A DNA stretch of 64,000 nucleotides, taken from the NCBI GenBank assembly GCA_964614535.1, contig CAZTOZ010000076.1, positions 13,406 through 77,405 of the forward strand. The letters run 5' to 3'. Shown here piece by piece: positions 1 to 9,005 of this stretch. A program made the translations under genes and the position numbers. The stretch comes from JALSHZ01 sp964614535. Lineage in GTDB: Bacteria; Pseudomonadota; Gammaproteobacteria; UWMA-0217. Under the pieces are notes generated by a model. The model saw only the letters and a program-made list of their open reading frames with translations. It did not search any database and was not told where the DNA came from. Each line of letters begins with the position of its first letter. Positions within the stretch are counted from its first letter, which is position 1.

Positions 1-703
1 CCACCCCGGCGACATATTCCATACAGGCGCCGGCCGTCAGAATGGCCGGAACCTTGAACAACATCCGATGCTGATAGACCCACTGCTCCTGAATCGGCGT
101 CCCCATGCCCACCAGCAGCAAATCGGTACCAAAACGGTTGATGCGGTCGATCACCGCCAGGCTCTCCGCTGCGAATGGCGTCTTGTCGAAATAGCCGTCC
201 CTGCCCGCGATCGAAAGATCGGGCAGACGACGCCGGATCTCCCCCAACGCCGCGTCCAGAACAGCGGGTGCCTGACCGACGACGAAGACCCGCCAGCCTT
301 CGTCACGAGCCCGTTCGAGCAGCGGCCAGACAAAATCCACATAGGTGACGCGTTGGGAACGCTCGACATCGTGGCCCGCCAGCTTGAGCAGACCGATGAC
401 CGGCATGCCATCGATCAGCGCCACCGAACCGGAGAAACACCGTTTCAACGCCGGATTGCGGAAATATTCATGCAGCGAGTGGAGATTGTGGGAGAGGATC
501 CGGCAGGCCACCCGGTCCCGAATCGCCGCGGCCACGAGCGACACGTAGTCATCGACGGTACCCGGGTTTGCACGAAAACCCCAGGCATCACAGGTATCGA
601 CATATCGCTCGAGCCACTGTCGCTCCAACGGCAGCAAGCCTCCCTCCCGGTCGTCGTCACACGACCGCATCGCATTCGACTCCACCTCAGTACGCGTTTT
701 CAC
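1..703 (-). CDS. WecG/TagA/CpsF family glycosyltransferase (C-terminus beyond window edge)
   Basis: Partial gene: about 234 codons are visible and the C-terminal end lies outside the window. The reverse-strand translation carries family landmarks: SHNLHSL and DGMPVIGLLK near residues 70-110, the central VFVVGQAP segment, and GMGTPIQEQW near the visible end. The family transfers UDP-activated N-acetyl-mannosamine(uronate)-type sugars to a lipid-linked precursor at the inner face of the membrane. The proposed start is GTG at 703, preceded by a G-rich Shine-Dalgarno-like run. It overlaps the end of the upstream sugar transferase gene by 17 bases. GTG at 685 and ATG at 670 are alternatives. It is the last visible gene of the exopolysaccharide operon. 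The donor sugar cannot be read from sequence. Confidence 0.9.
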   Translation of the reverse strand, partial: MKTRTEVESNAMRSCDDDREGGLLPLERQWLERYVDTCDAWGFRANPGTVDDYVSLVAAAIRDRVACRILSHNLHSLHEYFRNPALKRCFSGSVALIDGMPVIGLLKLAGHDVERSQRVTYVDFVWPLLERARDEGWRVFVVGQAPAVLDAALGEIRRRLPDLSIAGRDGYFDKTPFAAESLAVIDRINRFGTDLLLVGMGTPIQEQWVYQHRMLFKVPAILTAGACMEYVAGV

Positions 704-2204
704 CAGACCAACCCCCAAGTGCCGTTCTTATCAGTATTTTGATGTCCAGCCACAAAGACCAGTTTTCGATATAGAAAATATCGTGAGCAATACGGGCCTC
801 CATCTTTTCCAGCGTATCGGTCTCTCCCCGGAACCCGTTGATCTGGGCCCATCCCGTAATTCCGGGTTTGACATTGTGACGCCCCTCGAACCCCTGGATC
901 AGCTGTCGGAAGCGGTCATCGAGCTCGACCGGATGCGGCCTCGGCCCCACCAGCGACATGCTGCCGTCGATCACATTGAAAAGCTGCGGCAGCTCGTCGA
1001 GACTCGTGCGTCGCAAAAACGCACCGATACGCGTGATCCGGCTGTCGTTTCGCGTCGCCTGCCGAAAAGGCTGTGTCCCGGACGAATCGTGATACATGGT
1101 TCTGAACTTGTAGACCATGATCGGCCGGTGATTGAAGCCATACCGCTTCTGGCGGAAGAATACCGGCCCCGGACTGTCCAGTTTGATCAGCAGGGCGATG
1201 ACGACGAGCAGCGGACCGAGCAGCAGCAAAGCAAGCGATGCCAACAATTTGTCCTCGATCAACTTGACCACCGCGCTCCAACCAAAAGAGGGTGAATCAC
1301 TCAGCCGCTGGATCGGCACCTCATAGCGGCGCCAGTCTTCATTGGCCTTGAACAGCCGCCATGGGCCGCCCACCGGCCGGGGCGGATCCCAATCCCAGGT
1401 CAGCGAGAGAACAACCGGCAGTGTCGCAATCTGGCGGCGCAACGCCTCGAATTCCATCTTCGTTCCGCAAGGCAATGGCAACACCACCTGCTGCACCATC
1501 CCCTCCCGAACGAGATGACGAATATTCTCGGTGGAACCAAGCCAGGGCAGCCCACCATAGGCATCGCCTTCCCTCTGCGGCCGCTCATCGGAGACCACGC
1601 CGACGACCCGCCACCAACACCCCGACCCTCGGGCCTGCATGGCACGGACGAATTTCTCGCCGGCCGACGAGTACCCGACCAGGACGACATTGCCACCCAG
1701 CCACCGGTGACGCACCCCGTAGCGAATCACCATCGAGAACACGGCTCTGGCCAGGAACAGCAGCGCCAGCGCCAGCATGACGGTCGCAACCACCCAACGG
1801 GACCCGTCCAGCGGCGCCACCGTTGCGACAATGGAGACCAACAGCAGGTTGACGGCCAGAACCGACGCTAGCCGCCAACTGCTCCACGGACCACGAACCA
1901 CCGCATCGATCCGGTACAACCCCAGATGTCGCAACACCAACATATTGCCCCCGGACCAGAGCAACACGACGAGCATCGTGGACAGAGCGGGCGTCTCGAT
2001 CCCCCGATAGAGCTCAGTGAGCACGATGGCGACAATGAACGCCGCGACGTCGAACATGAATTGCAGTCCGGTGACGACCTGATCCGTCACCAACCTCTGC
2101 ACCACCGACGAACCGACCCGGCGCTGCACCGCCCGGTCCAGGCGCAGCGTCTCCTCCCCCATCGAACGAACGGCGACATCTGTAACATCCAGCGACTTGT
2201 TCAT
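687..2204 (-). CDS. Undecaprenyl-phosphate sugar phosphotransferase (WbaP/WcaJ-type initiating transferase)
   Basis: 505 aa. The first enzyme of lipid-linked polysaccharide assembly: moves a hexose-1-phosphate, commonly glucose, onto undecaprenyl phosphate. The N-terminal 150 residues hold about four hydrophobic segments. A CoA-binding-like central domain follows (residues about 170-260), then one hydrophobic helix near residue 320. The C-terminal bacterial sugar-transferase domain shows VYKFRTM, SLDELPQLFNV, SLVGPRP and KPGITGWAQING, which form the catalytic core. The length matches the polytopic Und-P glucose phosphotransferase family. It lies between the UDP-xylose synthase and the WecG-type transferase, as expected in an exopolysaccharide operon. 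The transferred sugar is inferred, not shown. Confidence 0.95.
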   Translation of the reverse strand: MNKSLDVTDVAVRSMGEETLRLDRAVQRRVGSSVVQRLVTDQVVTGLQFMFDVAAFIVAIVLTELYRGIETPALSTMLVVLLWSGGNMLVLRHLGLYRIDAVVRGPWSSWRLASVLAVNLLLVSIVATVAPLDGSRWVVATVMLALALLFLARAVFSMVIRYGVRHRWLGGNVVLVGYSSAGEKFVRAMQARGSGCWWRVVGVVSDERPQREGDAYGGLPWLGSTENIRHLVREGMVQQVVLPLPCGTKMEFEALRRQIATLPVVLSLTWDWDPPRPVGGPWRLFKANEDWRRYEVPIQRLSDSPSFGWSAVVKLIEDKLLASLALLLLGPLLVVIALLIKLDSPGPVFFRQKRYGFNHRPIMVYKFRTMYHDSSGTQPFRQATRNDSRITRIGAFLRRTSLDELPQLFNVIDGSMSLVGPRPHPVELDDRFRQLIQGFEGRHNVKPGITGWAQINGFRGETDTLEKMEARIAHDIFYIENWSLWLDIKILIRTALGGWSGENAY

Positions 2205-2254
2205 TGAACCATCCAGACACTATCTAACGGAAAACGGCCGATGCAGCCGGTGGA

Positions 2255-3241
2255 TCAGACAACGGCGGCCAACTTGCGCATTGCCCGGGGGCTTTCGATC
2301 AATCGTTCGAAGTAGGCGATCGTCTGCCGCAGGCCCTCCTCGAGCGGCGTCGTCGGCTGCCAACCCGTGACCTCTTGCGCCAACGAGATATCGGGCCGCC
2401 GCTGACGCGGATCGTCGGCCGGCAGCGGCAGATAATTCACCTTCGAACGGGAGCCGGTGAGATCGATCACCGCCTCGGCCAGTTCGCGGACGGTGATCTC
2501 GCTGGGATTGCCCATATTGACCGGCCCGATGAACTGGTCGTCGGTGTCCATGATCCGCAACACCAGATCGATCATATCGTCCACGTAGCAGAACGACCGG
2601 GTCTGACTACCGTCACCGTAGACGGTGATCGGCTCGTTCTTCAGCGCCTGAATAATGAAATTGGAGACGACCCGGCCGTCGTCGGGATGCATTCTCGGGC
2701 CATAGGTGTTGAAGAACCGACCGACCTTGATACGAACGTCGTGCCGCCTGTGGTAGTCGAAAAAGAGGGTCTCGGCACAACGCTTGCCCTCGTCGTAGCA
2801 GGCACGCGGACCGATGGGATTGACATGCCCCCAGTAGTCCTCGGTCTGGGGATGGACCACCGGATCACCATAGACCTCGCTGGTGGAGGCCTGGAAGATC
2901 CTCGCCCCGACCCGTTTGGCCAACCCCAGCATGTTGATGGCACCGACCACACTGGTCTTGGTGGTCTGGACCGAATCGTGCTGATAATGAATGGGCGAGG
3001 CCGGGCAGGCCATGTTGTAGATCTCATCCACCTCGACGTAGAGAGGAAAGGTGACATCGTGGCGCATCACCTCGAAATAGGGATTGTCCAGCAGATGGCG
3101 GATATTCTCTTTCGCGCCGGTGAAGAAGTTGTCGACGCAGAGCACTTCATGCCGCGCTTCGAGCAATTTCTCACATAGATGGGAACCGAGGAATCCAGCC
3201 CCTCCGGTCACGAGTATTCTTTTGTTGGTAACAGATGACAT
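2255..3241 (-). CDS. UDP-glucuronate decarboxylase (UDP-xylose synthase)
   Basis: 328 aa, cytosolic short-chain dehydrogenase/reductase. It converts UDP-glucuronate to UDP-xylose using bound NAD. The Rossmann motif GGAGFLGSH is at residues 13-21. The catalytic set is visible as TSE at 120-122 and Y149-x3-K153 (YDEGK). NMACPASPIHYQ near residue 76 is characteristic of the UXS subgroup rather than of 4-epimerases. A strong Shine-Dalgarno (AGGAGG) sits 6 bases before the ATG. Its place between the chain-length kinase and the initiating transferase suggests the polymer contains xylose or a xylose-derived sugar, although no UDP-glucose dehydrogenase is visible in the window. Confidence 0.95.
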   Translation of the reverse strand: MSSVTNKRILVTGGAGFLGSHLCEKLLEARHEVLCVDNFFTGAKENIRHLLDNPYFEVMRHDVTFPLYVEVDEIYNMACPASPIHYQHDSVQTTKTSVVGAINMLGLAKRVGARIFQASTSEVYGDPVVHPQTEDYWGHVNPIGPRACYDEGKRCAETLFFDYHRRHDVRIKVGRFFNTYGPRMHPDDGRVVSNFIIQALKNEPITVYGDGSQTRSFCYVDDMIDLVLRIMDTDDQFIGPVNMGNPSEITVRELAEAVIDLTGSRSKVNYLPLPADDPRQRRPDISLAQEVTGWQPTTPLEEGLRQTIAYFERLIESPRAMRKLAAVV

Positions 3242-3409
3242 ATTCGTCCTCCTGAGACGGATCGTTATTGATATCCCGAACGAGTCATCCGTGATTTTCA
3301 GGTTGTGTACTTTGGAAAAAGCGAACTCCCTTCACCTTTGGCACCAAACAGCCTGCCGGCTGCCGATGCCCGGCCGCCCCTTTATGGGACGTCATTCCCC
3401 CGCAGCCAC

Positions 3410-5674
3410 TCAGCCGGAATACCCATACCGATAGGCATGGCGGTGACTGTCGGGGCTCATGTTGTTGACCAGGCAACCGGTGATACCCACACCGGCGAGC
3501 CGCAGTCGCTTGACCGCAGATTTCATCTCATCGACCGTGACCTCGTCGGTTCGCACCACCATGATGCTGGCACCGGCCACACGCCCGATGATCGCCGACG
3601 TGGAGAGGCTGAGAATCGGGGGGGCATCGACGACGATGTGATCATAGGTATCGGAAAAGCCTTCGACGAGCTTGCGCAAGCCGACTTCGAGCATCGCATC
3701 GTTCGGCGGCTTGCCGGGCCCCCGTGGCATGATGTCGAGGCCGGGGATCGCCGTGGCCGTCACCGCCTCGGAAGGCCCAACCTCACCGGCCACGACCGAG
3801 GTCAGGCCGATCTCGTTGGAGATACCGAAGTCGGCGTGCAAGCGACCCCTGAGAAAATCCCCATCGACGAGCAATACCCGCTTACCGGCCTCCGCCAGCA
3901 GAACGGCCAGGTTGGCGCTGACGAACGACTTGCCCATTTTCGGCAACGGGCCACAGATCATCAGCATCTTGTTGTGGGCATGTGCGAGGATGCCGCCGAG
4001 CATCGCTCGAAGGCCCCGCAGCGTCTCGACGGTGAAATCGGTCGGGTCCTCCATTGCCAGAACCCCTCCGCCAGCGGATTTTCGCGGTAACAGGTTGCGA
4101 CCCACCGACGCCGGTTTTCCAACCCGGCTGGTGCTGAAGGGGATGTCCACGTACACCGGCACGCCAGAGAGTTTTTCCACGGCTTCGGCGCTTTGCAGCC
4201 GGCCGGAGAACGCCTCCCGGACAAACAGCCATGCCAAGTGCAGAAACAACGCCGACAGCACCGCCAGCGGCACGAGCAGCGCCGGTTTCGGCCAGACCGG
4301 CTTGTCCGGCACGACGGCGGAGTCGATCAGCCGGACGCTTCCAAGAGAACTCGCCTCGACCACCTTGAGCGTCTGGAAGCGCTGCTCGAGCGAGGTATAG
4401 AGCTTGCCGCGCAGATCCACCTCACGCTCCAGACTGATCAACTCCTTGCTGACACCCGGCATGATGCTCACCTTCTGGCGCAGACCGGCCAGCAGCGAAG
4501 TCATCGAGGCAATCTCCTCCTCGAGCCTGACCAGCTCGGGGTAGGCCGGCGTATACTGTTTCGACAGCAGATCCTTCTTCATCTGCAGTATCCGCAGCTC
4601 CGCCTCGATCTCCGCGGTGCGAGTAACGGCCTGCCGCGACTCGGAGCTGAGATCGATGGAACGGTGGGCCTTCTGGTAGGCGGCCAACGCCTCCTCGGCC
4701 TCGGCCAGCTTCTTGCGCGCCTCGGGAAGACGGGTTTCGAGAAATGCCAATTCCTGCCGTGTCTCGCCGGACGACCAGGAGAGCCGCAGGTCACGGTAGG
4801 TGCGCACGATGCCGTTGAGTACCGACGCCAACCGCTCGGGGTCGTTGCCCTTGAGCACCAGCTCCATCATGTGCGTGCCCTTTTCACGGGCATTGATCGT
4901 CAGCGCATGACGCAGTTGCTCGATGGCCGCCTCGCGGGCGTAACGGAACAGCTTGAAGCGGGTGCCTGGCTCGGCGTCGATGCGATCGACCAGCAGCGAG
5001 AACCCCGGCTCCGTACCAACCGAGAACGGCACGAAAAGACCGACTTGTCCCCGTTCGATCAGCGTCTCCCCTTCGAGTTCGAGACGATAGGCCGTGGATC
5101 CCAGCGCAACCAGTGTCAGCGGCCTGCCATACAGGCGTTCCGGCACCTCCAGATACGAAACCTCCAGCGACGCCTCTCCCCAGGCATAGCCACTGTCGGG
5201 AAACCACTGGCGCAGCTTCCCGGCCACCACGGGAAAACGGGAGAGCGCCCGCCCGAGCAACGGCAACCGCTCCGGAACGGCTTCGATGGTGAGGCCCTGG
5301 GCATCGACCACGGTACCGAGCACCGCGCGGGAGCCCAGCACCTTCGACTCCTCCTTGGCCAACGGCACGGTCGAGAAGACATTGCTCTCCTTTTCCAGCA
5401 GCTTGTCCATGAAGCCGCTGTCGTTCTCTATCCGTAACAATGCGGAGGTCTCGTACACCCGTTCGGCCGACATCAGCCAGATGCCGGTGAGCGCAGAGGC
5501 CAGCAGGGCCGTGACCAACAGGCGGGAGGCATTCCGGCGTACCAGCTGAAGATAGGTCTTGGTGTCACTGCTCGGCGGGACGACGGCGGCGCCAGCACGA
5601 CCGGCATCGGCAACGGCCGCCGAAGGCGGGACCGGATAATATTCCATCAAGTTATTGTTCTGTGTGTTTTTCAT
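3410..5674 (-). CDS. Polysaccharide co-polymerase with fused tyrosine autokinase (Wzc/BY-kinase type)
   Basis: 754 aa from the ATG at 5674, preceded by GGAG and GGGG runs. The open frame extends 140 codons further upstream, but that part has no family similarity and unusual composition. Inner-membrane protein controlling polymer chain length and export. First TM at about residues 50-70, a large periplasmic Wzz/GNVR region with a coiled coil (about 290-420), and a second TM near residue 480. The cytosolic kinase follows: Walker A GPLPKMGKS (Lys near residue 582), Walker A' LLVDGDF, Walker B HIVVDAPP. The C-terminal tyrosine tail is short (AYRYGYSG), with three Tyr for autophosphorylation. First visible gene of the EPS operon, behind the sigma-54 promoter at 6301-6318. 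Confidence 0.93.
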   Translation of the reverse strand: MKNTQNNNLMEYYPVPPSAAVADAGRAGAAVVPPSSDTKTYLQLVRRNASRLLVTALLASALTGIWLMSAERVYETSALLRIENDSGFMDKLLEKESNVFSTVPLAKEESKVLGSRAVLGTVVDAQGLTIEAVPERLPLLGRALSRFPVVAGKLRQWFPDSGYAWGEASLEVSYLEVPERLYGRPLTLVALGSTAYRLELEGETLIERGQVGLFVPFSVGTEPGFSLLVDRIDAEPGTRFKLFRYAREAAIEQLRHALTINAREKGTHMMELVLKGNDPERLASVLNGIVRTYRDLRLSWSSGETRQELAFLETRLPEARKKLAEAEEALAAYQKAHRSIDLSSESRQAVTRTAEIEAELRILQMKKDLLSKQYTPAYPELVRLEEEIASMTSLLAGLRQKVSIMPGVSKELISLEREVDLRGKLYTSLEQRFQTLKVVEASSLGSVRLIDSAVVPDKPVWPKPALLVPLAVLSALFLHLAWLFVREAFSGRLQSAEAVEKLSGVPVYVDIPFSTSRVGKPASVGRNLLPRKSAGGGVLAMEDPTDFTVETLRGLRAMLGGILAHAHNKMLMICGPLPKMGKSFVSANLAVLLAEAGKRVLLVDGDFLRGRLHADFGISNEIGLTSVVAGEVGPSEAVTATAIPGLDIMPRGPGKPPNDAMLEVGLRKLVEGFSDTYDHIVVDAPPILSLSTSAIIGRVAGASIMVVRTDEVTVDEMKSAVKRLRLAGVGITGCLVNNMSPDSHRHAYRYGYSG

Positions 5675-5848
5675 AACCCCAATCGATTCTCCAAGGCTGT
5701 TACCGGTCGACGACGATCCTCCCCCAATCGTCCACCCGCGGGTGGGGTGTCTCTCACCCGCTGTTATTCCGGGACGACGTCGATACCGCCCTGCCCGCTG
5801 GGTCGCGGGTTCGCGTCCACTGGCGTCGATGACGGCACCGGCCGTCCC

Positions 5849-5872
5849 GGCTGCGGGCTGCGGGCTGCGGGC
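5849..5872. repeat. 7-bp tandem repeat in EPS leader
   Basis: Just over three perfect copies of the 7-mer CGGGCTG, lying in the untranslated leader of the exopolysaccharide operon. Too short to be sure it is more than chance in GC-rich DNA. Confidence 0.5.
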
Positions 5873-6300
5873 GTTCGACACCGCAGCACCGAAAGACCTC
5901 CTCCACTGGCGACCAAGGGAGCACGCATCGGCGGCGCCAACAGCACCGGCAGAGCCCAAAAAACATGCAGTCCGGCCCCTGACAGTTCCGACGCCTGAGA
6001 CGACTTCGTACCGACCCCCAATGCAACGCCTCGAACGATTCTGCCGTCGAGCGCCCCGACTCCCCGGCCCGATCCGGCCATCCGCGATGAGCACGCCACC
6101 GGTCCGTCGGACCGTTGCAAATCACGCCGATGGAGCAGTCCCCTTCGCTTCGTGGTTTCGTCAACTGTGACCCAGGCTGCAACACGAAGTTCAATTGTTT
6201 CCATCAATATTCACAAAACCGGTGATTGCCAACACGCCAGATGATTGTTAAACTATGTTTCTTGGCGAAGGGTGCCGAATCTCATCCTCCGGGAGACCCA

Positions 6301-6318
6301 AGCAGATCCCGTGCCAAA
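6301..6318 (-). promoter_or_regulatory. Sigma-54 (RpoN) promoter for the EPS operon
   Basis: On the minus strand the sequence reads TTTGGCACGGGATCTGCT. The -24 element TTGGCACG matches the consensus exactly, and the invariant GG (6315-6314) and GC (6303-6302) are separated by the required 10 bases. The predicted transcript starts near 6290 and reads toward the Wzc-type gene after a leader of about 616 bases. RpoN with an NtrC-type activator is known to drive exopolysaccharide clusters in other Proteobacteria. No activator gene is visible here. Confidence 0.75.
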
Positions 6319-6329
6319 GCGTGTTTTTC

Positions 6330-6347
6330 ATCACATTTTTTTGTGAT
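6330..6347. promoter_or_regulatory. Inverted repeat upstream of the sigma-54 promoter
   Basis: Arms ATCACA and TGTGAT around six T residues, about 12 bp upstream of the -24 element. The arms point outward, the reverse of a CRP site. It could be a protein-binding site or a structural T-tract; function unknown. Confidence 0.35.
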
Positions 6348-6660
6348 TGTGGCCCCCAGTGCCACCTTCGCCCCGCCCCCCCAAACACCGAATCCGGACA
6401 AGACACCTCGACAACGCACGGTTCGTCGGAAAAAGATTGCAGTCTGTCCAGCGGGCACGCCGGCCCGTCTGTAACCGCGGCATCGGGCCATGCGTTCAGC
6501 GATCCAATGAATGACGCGACCCGCCTGCAGCGCTCTCTGTTGCTCTCTTCCTTCCCAGCCACTATCATCCGCGCCCCACCCGTTCACCCCACCCAGAGCG
6601 GCCATTCACCAGCCCCATCCGAACCGTTTGCCGCGGCGGGATGCCGAGACAGAGCCCTCC

Positions 6661-8139
6661 ATGATCACTTCCCTCCGACAAGACTGGTTCTCCAACATCC
6701 GTGGCGACATCCTCGCCGGCACCGTGGTGGCGCTGGCACTGATTCCCGAGGCCATCGCCTTCTCGGTGATCGCCGGGGTGGACCCCAAGGTGGGGCTCTA
6801 CGCTTCGTTCAGCATCGCCGTCATCACGGCGTTCGCCGGCGGCCGGCCCGCCATGATCTCAGCGGCGACGGCGGCGATGGCGCTGCTGATGGTGACGCTG
6901 GTCAAAACCCACGGGCTGGAGTATCTGCTGGCGGCAACGGTGCTGACGGGCGTTCTGCAGATCATCGCCGGCTATCTGCGGCTGGGCTCGCTGATGCGAT
7001 TCGTCTCGTCGTCGGTGGTCACCGGCTTCGTCAATGCGCTGGCGATTCTGATCTTCATGGCGCAACTGCCGGAGCTGACCGGCGTCGGCTGGCCTGTCTA
7101 TGCGATGACCGCCGCCGGGCTGGGAATCATCTATCTCTTCCCGTTGCTGACCCGCAGCGTGCCGTCTCCCCTGGTGAACATCGTCGTACTGACGATCGTG
7201 GCGATGGCGCTGGATCTGGACATCCGCACCGTCGGCGATCTCGGCGAACTGCCAGACACGCTGCCGGCCTTTCTGATTCCCGACGTGCCGCTGAACCTGG
7301 AGACCCTGCGGATCATCCTGCCCTACTCACTGTCGATGGCCGTCGTCGGGCTGCTGGAGTCTTTGATGACGGCGACGATCATCGATGACCTCACCGACAC
7401 GCCGTCCGACAAGAATCGCGAGTGCAAGGGCCAGGGGCTGGCCAACGTCGCCACCGGCTTCATCGGCGGCATGGCCGGCTGCGCCATGATCGGCCAGTCG
7501 ATCATCAACGTGAAATCGGGCGGGCGCACACGGCTTTCCACCCTCACCGCCGGTCTCTTTCTGCTGATACTGGTGGTGTTTCTCGACGACTGGGTCTCGC
7601 GGATTCCGATGGCCGCACTGGTGGCGGTGATGATCATGGTATCGATCGGCACGTTCAGCTGGCGCTCCATCGTGAAGATGCGCAGCAACCCCCGCAGCTC
7701 CAGCATCGTCATGCTGGCCACCGTGGTCGTGGTGGTGGCCACCCACAACCTCGCCTTCGGCGTATTCGTCGGCGTGCTGTTGAGCGCGCTGTTCTTCGCC
7801 CACCGCGTCAGTCACTATATGTATGTGGACTCGACACTCGAACCGGACGGAATGAAGCGCCGCTACGCGGTGCACGGTCAGGTCTTCTTCGCCTCGGCCG
7901 ACAAGTTCATCGCCGCGTTCGATCTGAAGGAGGCATTGACTCACGTCGTCATCGACCTGACCCATGCCCACTTCTGGGACATCACCGCCGTGGCCGCGCT
8001 GGACAAGGTGGTGATCAAGTTCCGCCGCGAAGGCACCGACGTGGAGATCATCGGTCTGAACGAAGCCAGTCAGACGATCATCGACCGTTTCGGCGTCCAC
8101 GACAAACCCGAGGCGGCGGACACGCTGCTGGAACACTGA
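6661..8139 (+). CDS. SulP family anion transporter with STAS domain
   Basis: 492 aa from the ATG at 6661. The frame stays open 50 codons upstream, but homology begins here (GDILAGTVVALALIPEAIAF, the SulP signature). About 10-12 membrane segments to residue 385, then a cytosolic STAS domain (about 390-492, with VIDLTHAHFWDITAVAALD). Family members move sulfate, bicarbonate or other anions, often with Na+ or H+. Thirteen bases downstream begins a Usp protein, then a Na+/H+-type antiporter. That company resembles Na+-coupled bicarbonate uptake modules, but sulfate cannot be excluded from sequence. Confidence 0.92.
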   Translation: MITSLRQDWFSNIRGDILAGTVVALALIPEAIAFSVIAGVDPKVGLYASFSIAVITAFAGGRPAMISAATAAMALLMVTLVKTHGLEYLLAATVLTGVLQIIAGYLRLGSLMRFVSSSVVTGFVNALAILIFMAQLPELTGVGWPVYAMTAAGLGIIYLFPLLTRSVPSPLVNIVVLTIVAMALDLDIRTVGDLGELPDTLPAFLIPDVPLNLETLRIILPYSLSMAVVGLLESLMTATIIDDLTDTPSDKNRECKGQGLANVATGFIGGMAGCAMIGQSIINVKSGGRTRLSTLTAGLFLLILVVFLDDWVSRIPMAALVAVMIMVSIGTFSWRSIVKMRSNPRSSSIVMLATVVVVVATHNLAFGVFVGVLLSALFFAHRVSHYMYVDSTLEPDGMKRRYAVHGQVFFASADKFIAAFDLKEALTHVVIDLTHAHFWDITAVAALDKVVIKFRREGTDVEIIGLNEASQTIIDRFGVHDKPEAADTLLEH

Positions 8140-8151
8140 CCGGAAACCGAG

Positions 8152-8982
8152 ATGGACAAAGTCATCGCCTGCATCGACGGCACCACCGTCACCCCCGCCG
8201 TCTGCGACTACGCCGCCTGGGCCGCCCGGCGCCTGGAGACGCCGTTGCTGCTGCTCCACGTGCTCGACAAATCATCGTTTCCAACCCAGCCGAACCTCTC
8301 CGGCAACATCGGGCTCGGCAGCCGCGAGGCGCTGCTCGAAGAGCTGTCGGCGCTGGACGAGAAACGCGCCCGGCTGGCGTTGGAACAGGGCCGGCTGATG
8401 CTGGAGGCCGCCCGGGACCGTGCCATTGCCGACGGCGTCGAGGCGCCACAGACGATGCAGCGCCACGGCGACCTGATCGGCACGCTACTCGATCTGGAGG
8501 CACAAACCCGTCTCTGGGTGCTCGGCAAGCACGACGAGAACCTCGCCGAACATCTGGGCAGCCGGCTCGAGTCCGCCGTGCGCGCGTTGCACCGCCCGAT
8601 CCTCGTCACCTCGGTGGACTTCACCGAGCCCAAGCGCATCATGATCGCCTACGACGGCAGCGCCACGACGAAGAAGGGCATCGAGATGGTCGCTGCAAGC
8701 CCGCTGTTTCGCGGCGTCGAATGCCATCTCGTCATGGTGGGCGGCAATCGCGGCAGTCTCGACCGGGCACGACGCACGCTCGCCGACGCCGGCTTCGACG
8801 TCACCGCCAGCCTGCTGTCGGGCGAAGTGGAACCGGTACTCTGTGACTATCGCCGCGACCACGCCATCGACATGATCGTCATGGGCGCCTACGGCCATTC
8901 GGTGATCCGCCGTTTTCTGGTCGGCAGCACGACGACGAACATGATCCGCAATGCCCGCGTACCCGTGCTACTGTTGCGGTAA
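8152..8982 (+). CDS. Tandem universal stress protein (two UspA domains)
   Basis: 276 aa, cytosolic. Two Usp folds of about 140 residues each. The C-terminal one keeps the ATP-binding pattern G-x2-G-x9-G-S/T (GAYGHSVIRRFLVGST). The N-terminal one has the degenerate GKHDENLAEHLGS. Usp proteins encoded next to transporters are often regulators of them. Here the gene starts 12 bases after the SulP stop and is followed 23 bases on by the antiporter, so it probably belongs to a three-gene operon and may couple transport to energy status. That role is inference. Confidence 0.92.
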   Translation: MDKVIACIDGTTVTPAVCDYAAWAARRLETPLLLLHVLDKSSFPTQPNLSGNIGLGSREALLEELSALDEKRARLALEQGRLMLEAARDRAIADGVEAPQTMQRHGDLIGTLLDLEAQTRLWVLGKHDENLAEHLGSRLESAVRALHRPILVTSVDFTEPKRIMIAYDGSATTKKGIEMVAASPLFRGVECHLVMVGGNRGSLDRARRTLADAGFDVTASLLSGEVEPVLCDYRRDHAIDMIVMGAYGHSVIRRFLVGSTTTNMIRNARVPVLLLR

Positions 8983-9005
8983 CGCCACCATCCCCACCCA
9001 CCGCC

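Larger units (their letters stand above)
5675..6660. other. 986-bp intergenic region: long EPS leader, sigma-54 promoter and sulP upstream region
   Basis: No convincing gene on either strand. Open frames exist on the minus strand (up to about 147 codons) but they are Arg/Gly-rich, lack Shine-Dalgarno sequences and show no recognisable domain. The minus strand holds a sigma-54 promoter (6301-6318), an inverted repeat upstream of it (6330-6347) and, inside the resulting leader, a short 7-bp tandem repeat (5849-5872). The part around 6180-6350 is AT-richer than its surroundings, as expected for a promoter. No clear promoter for the plus-strand sulP gene could be read. Confidence 0.6.

Noticed and set aside
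2375..3178. Long plus-strand open frame opposite the UDP-xylose synthase
   Set aside because: Antisense shadow of a well-conserved gene. Many similar shadows exist opposite lepA, mucD, nadB and glnD.
5754..6207. Minus-strand open frames of 146-147 codons in the EPS leader
   Set aside because: Arg/Gly-rich composition, no Shine-Dalgarno, no recognisable domain. They look like GC-driven open frames.
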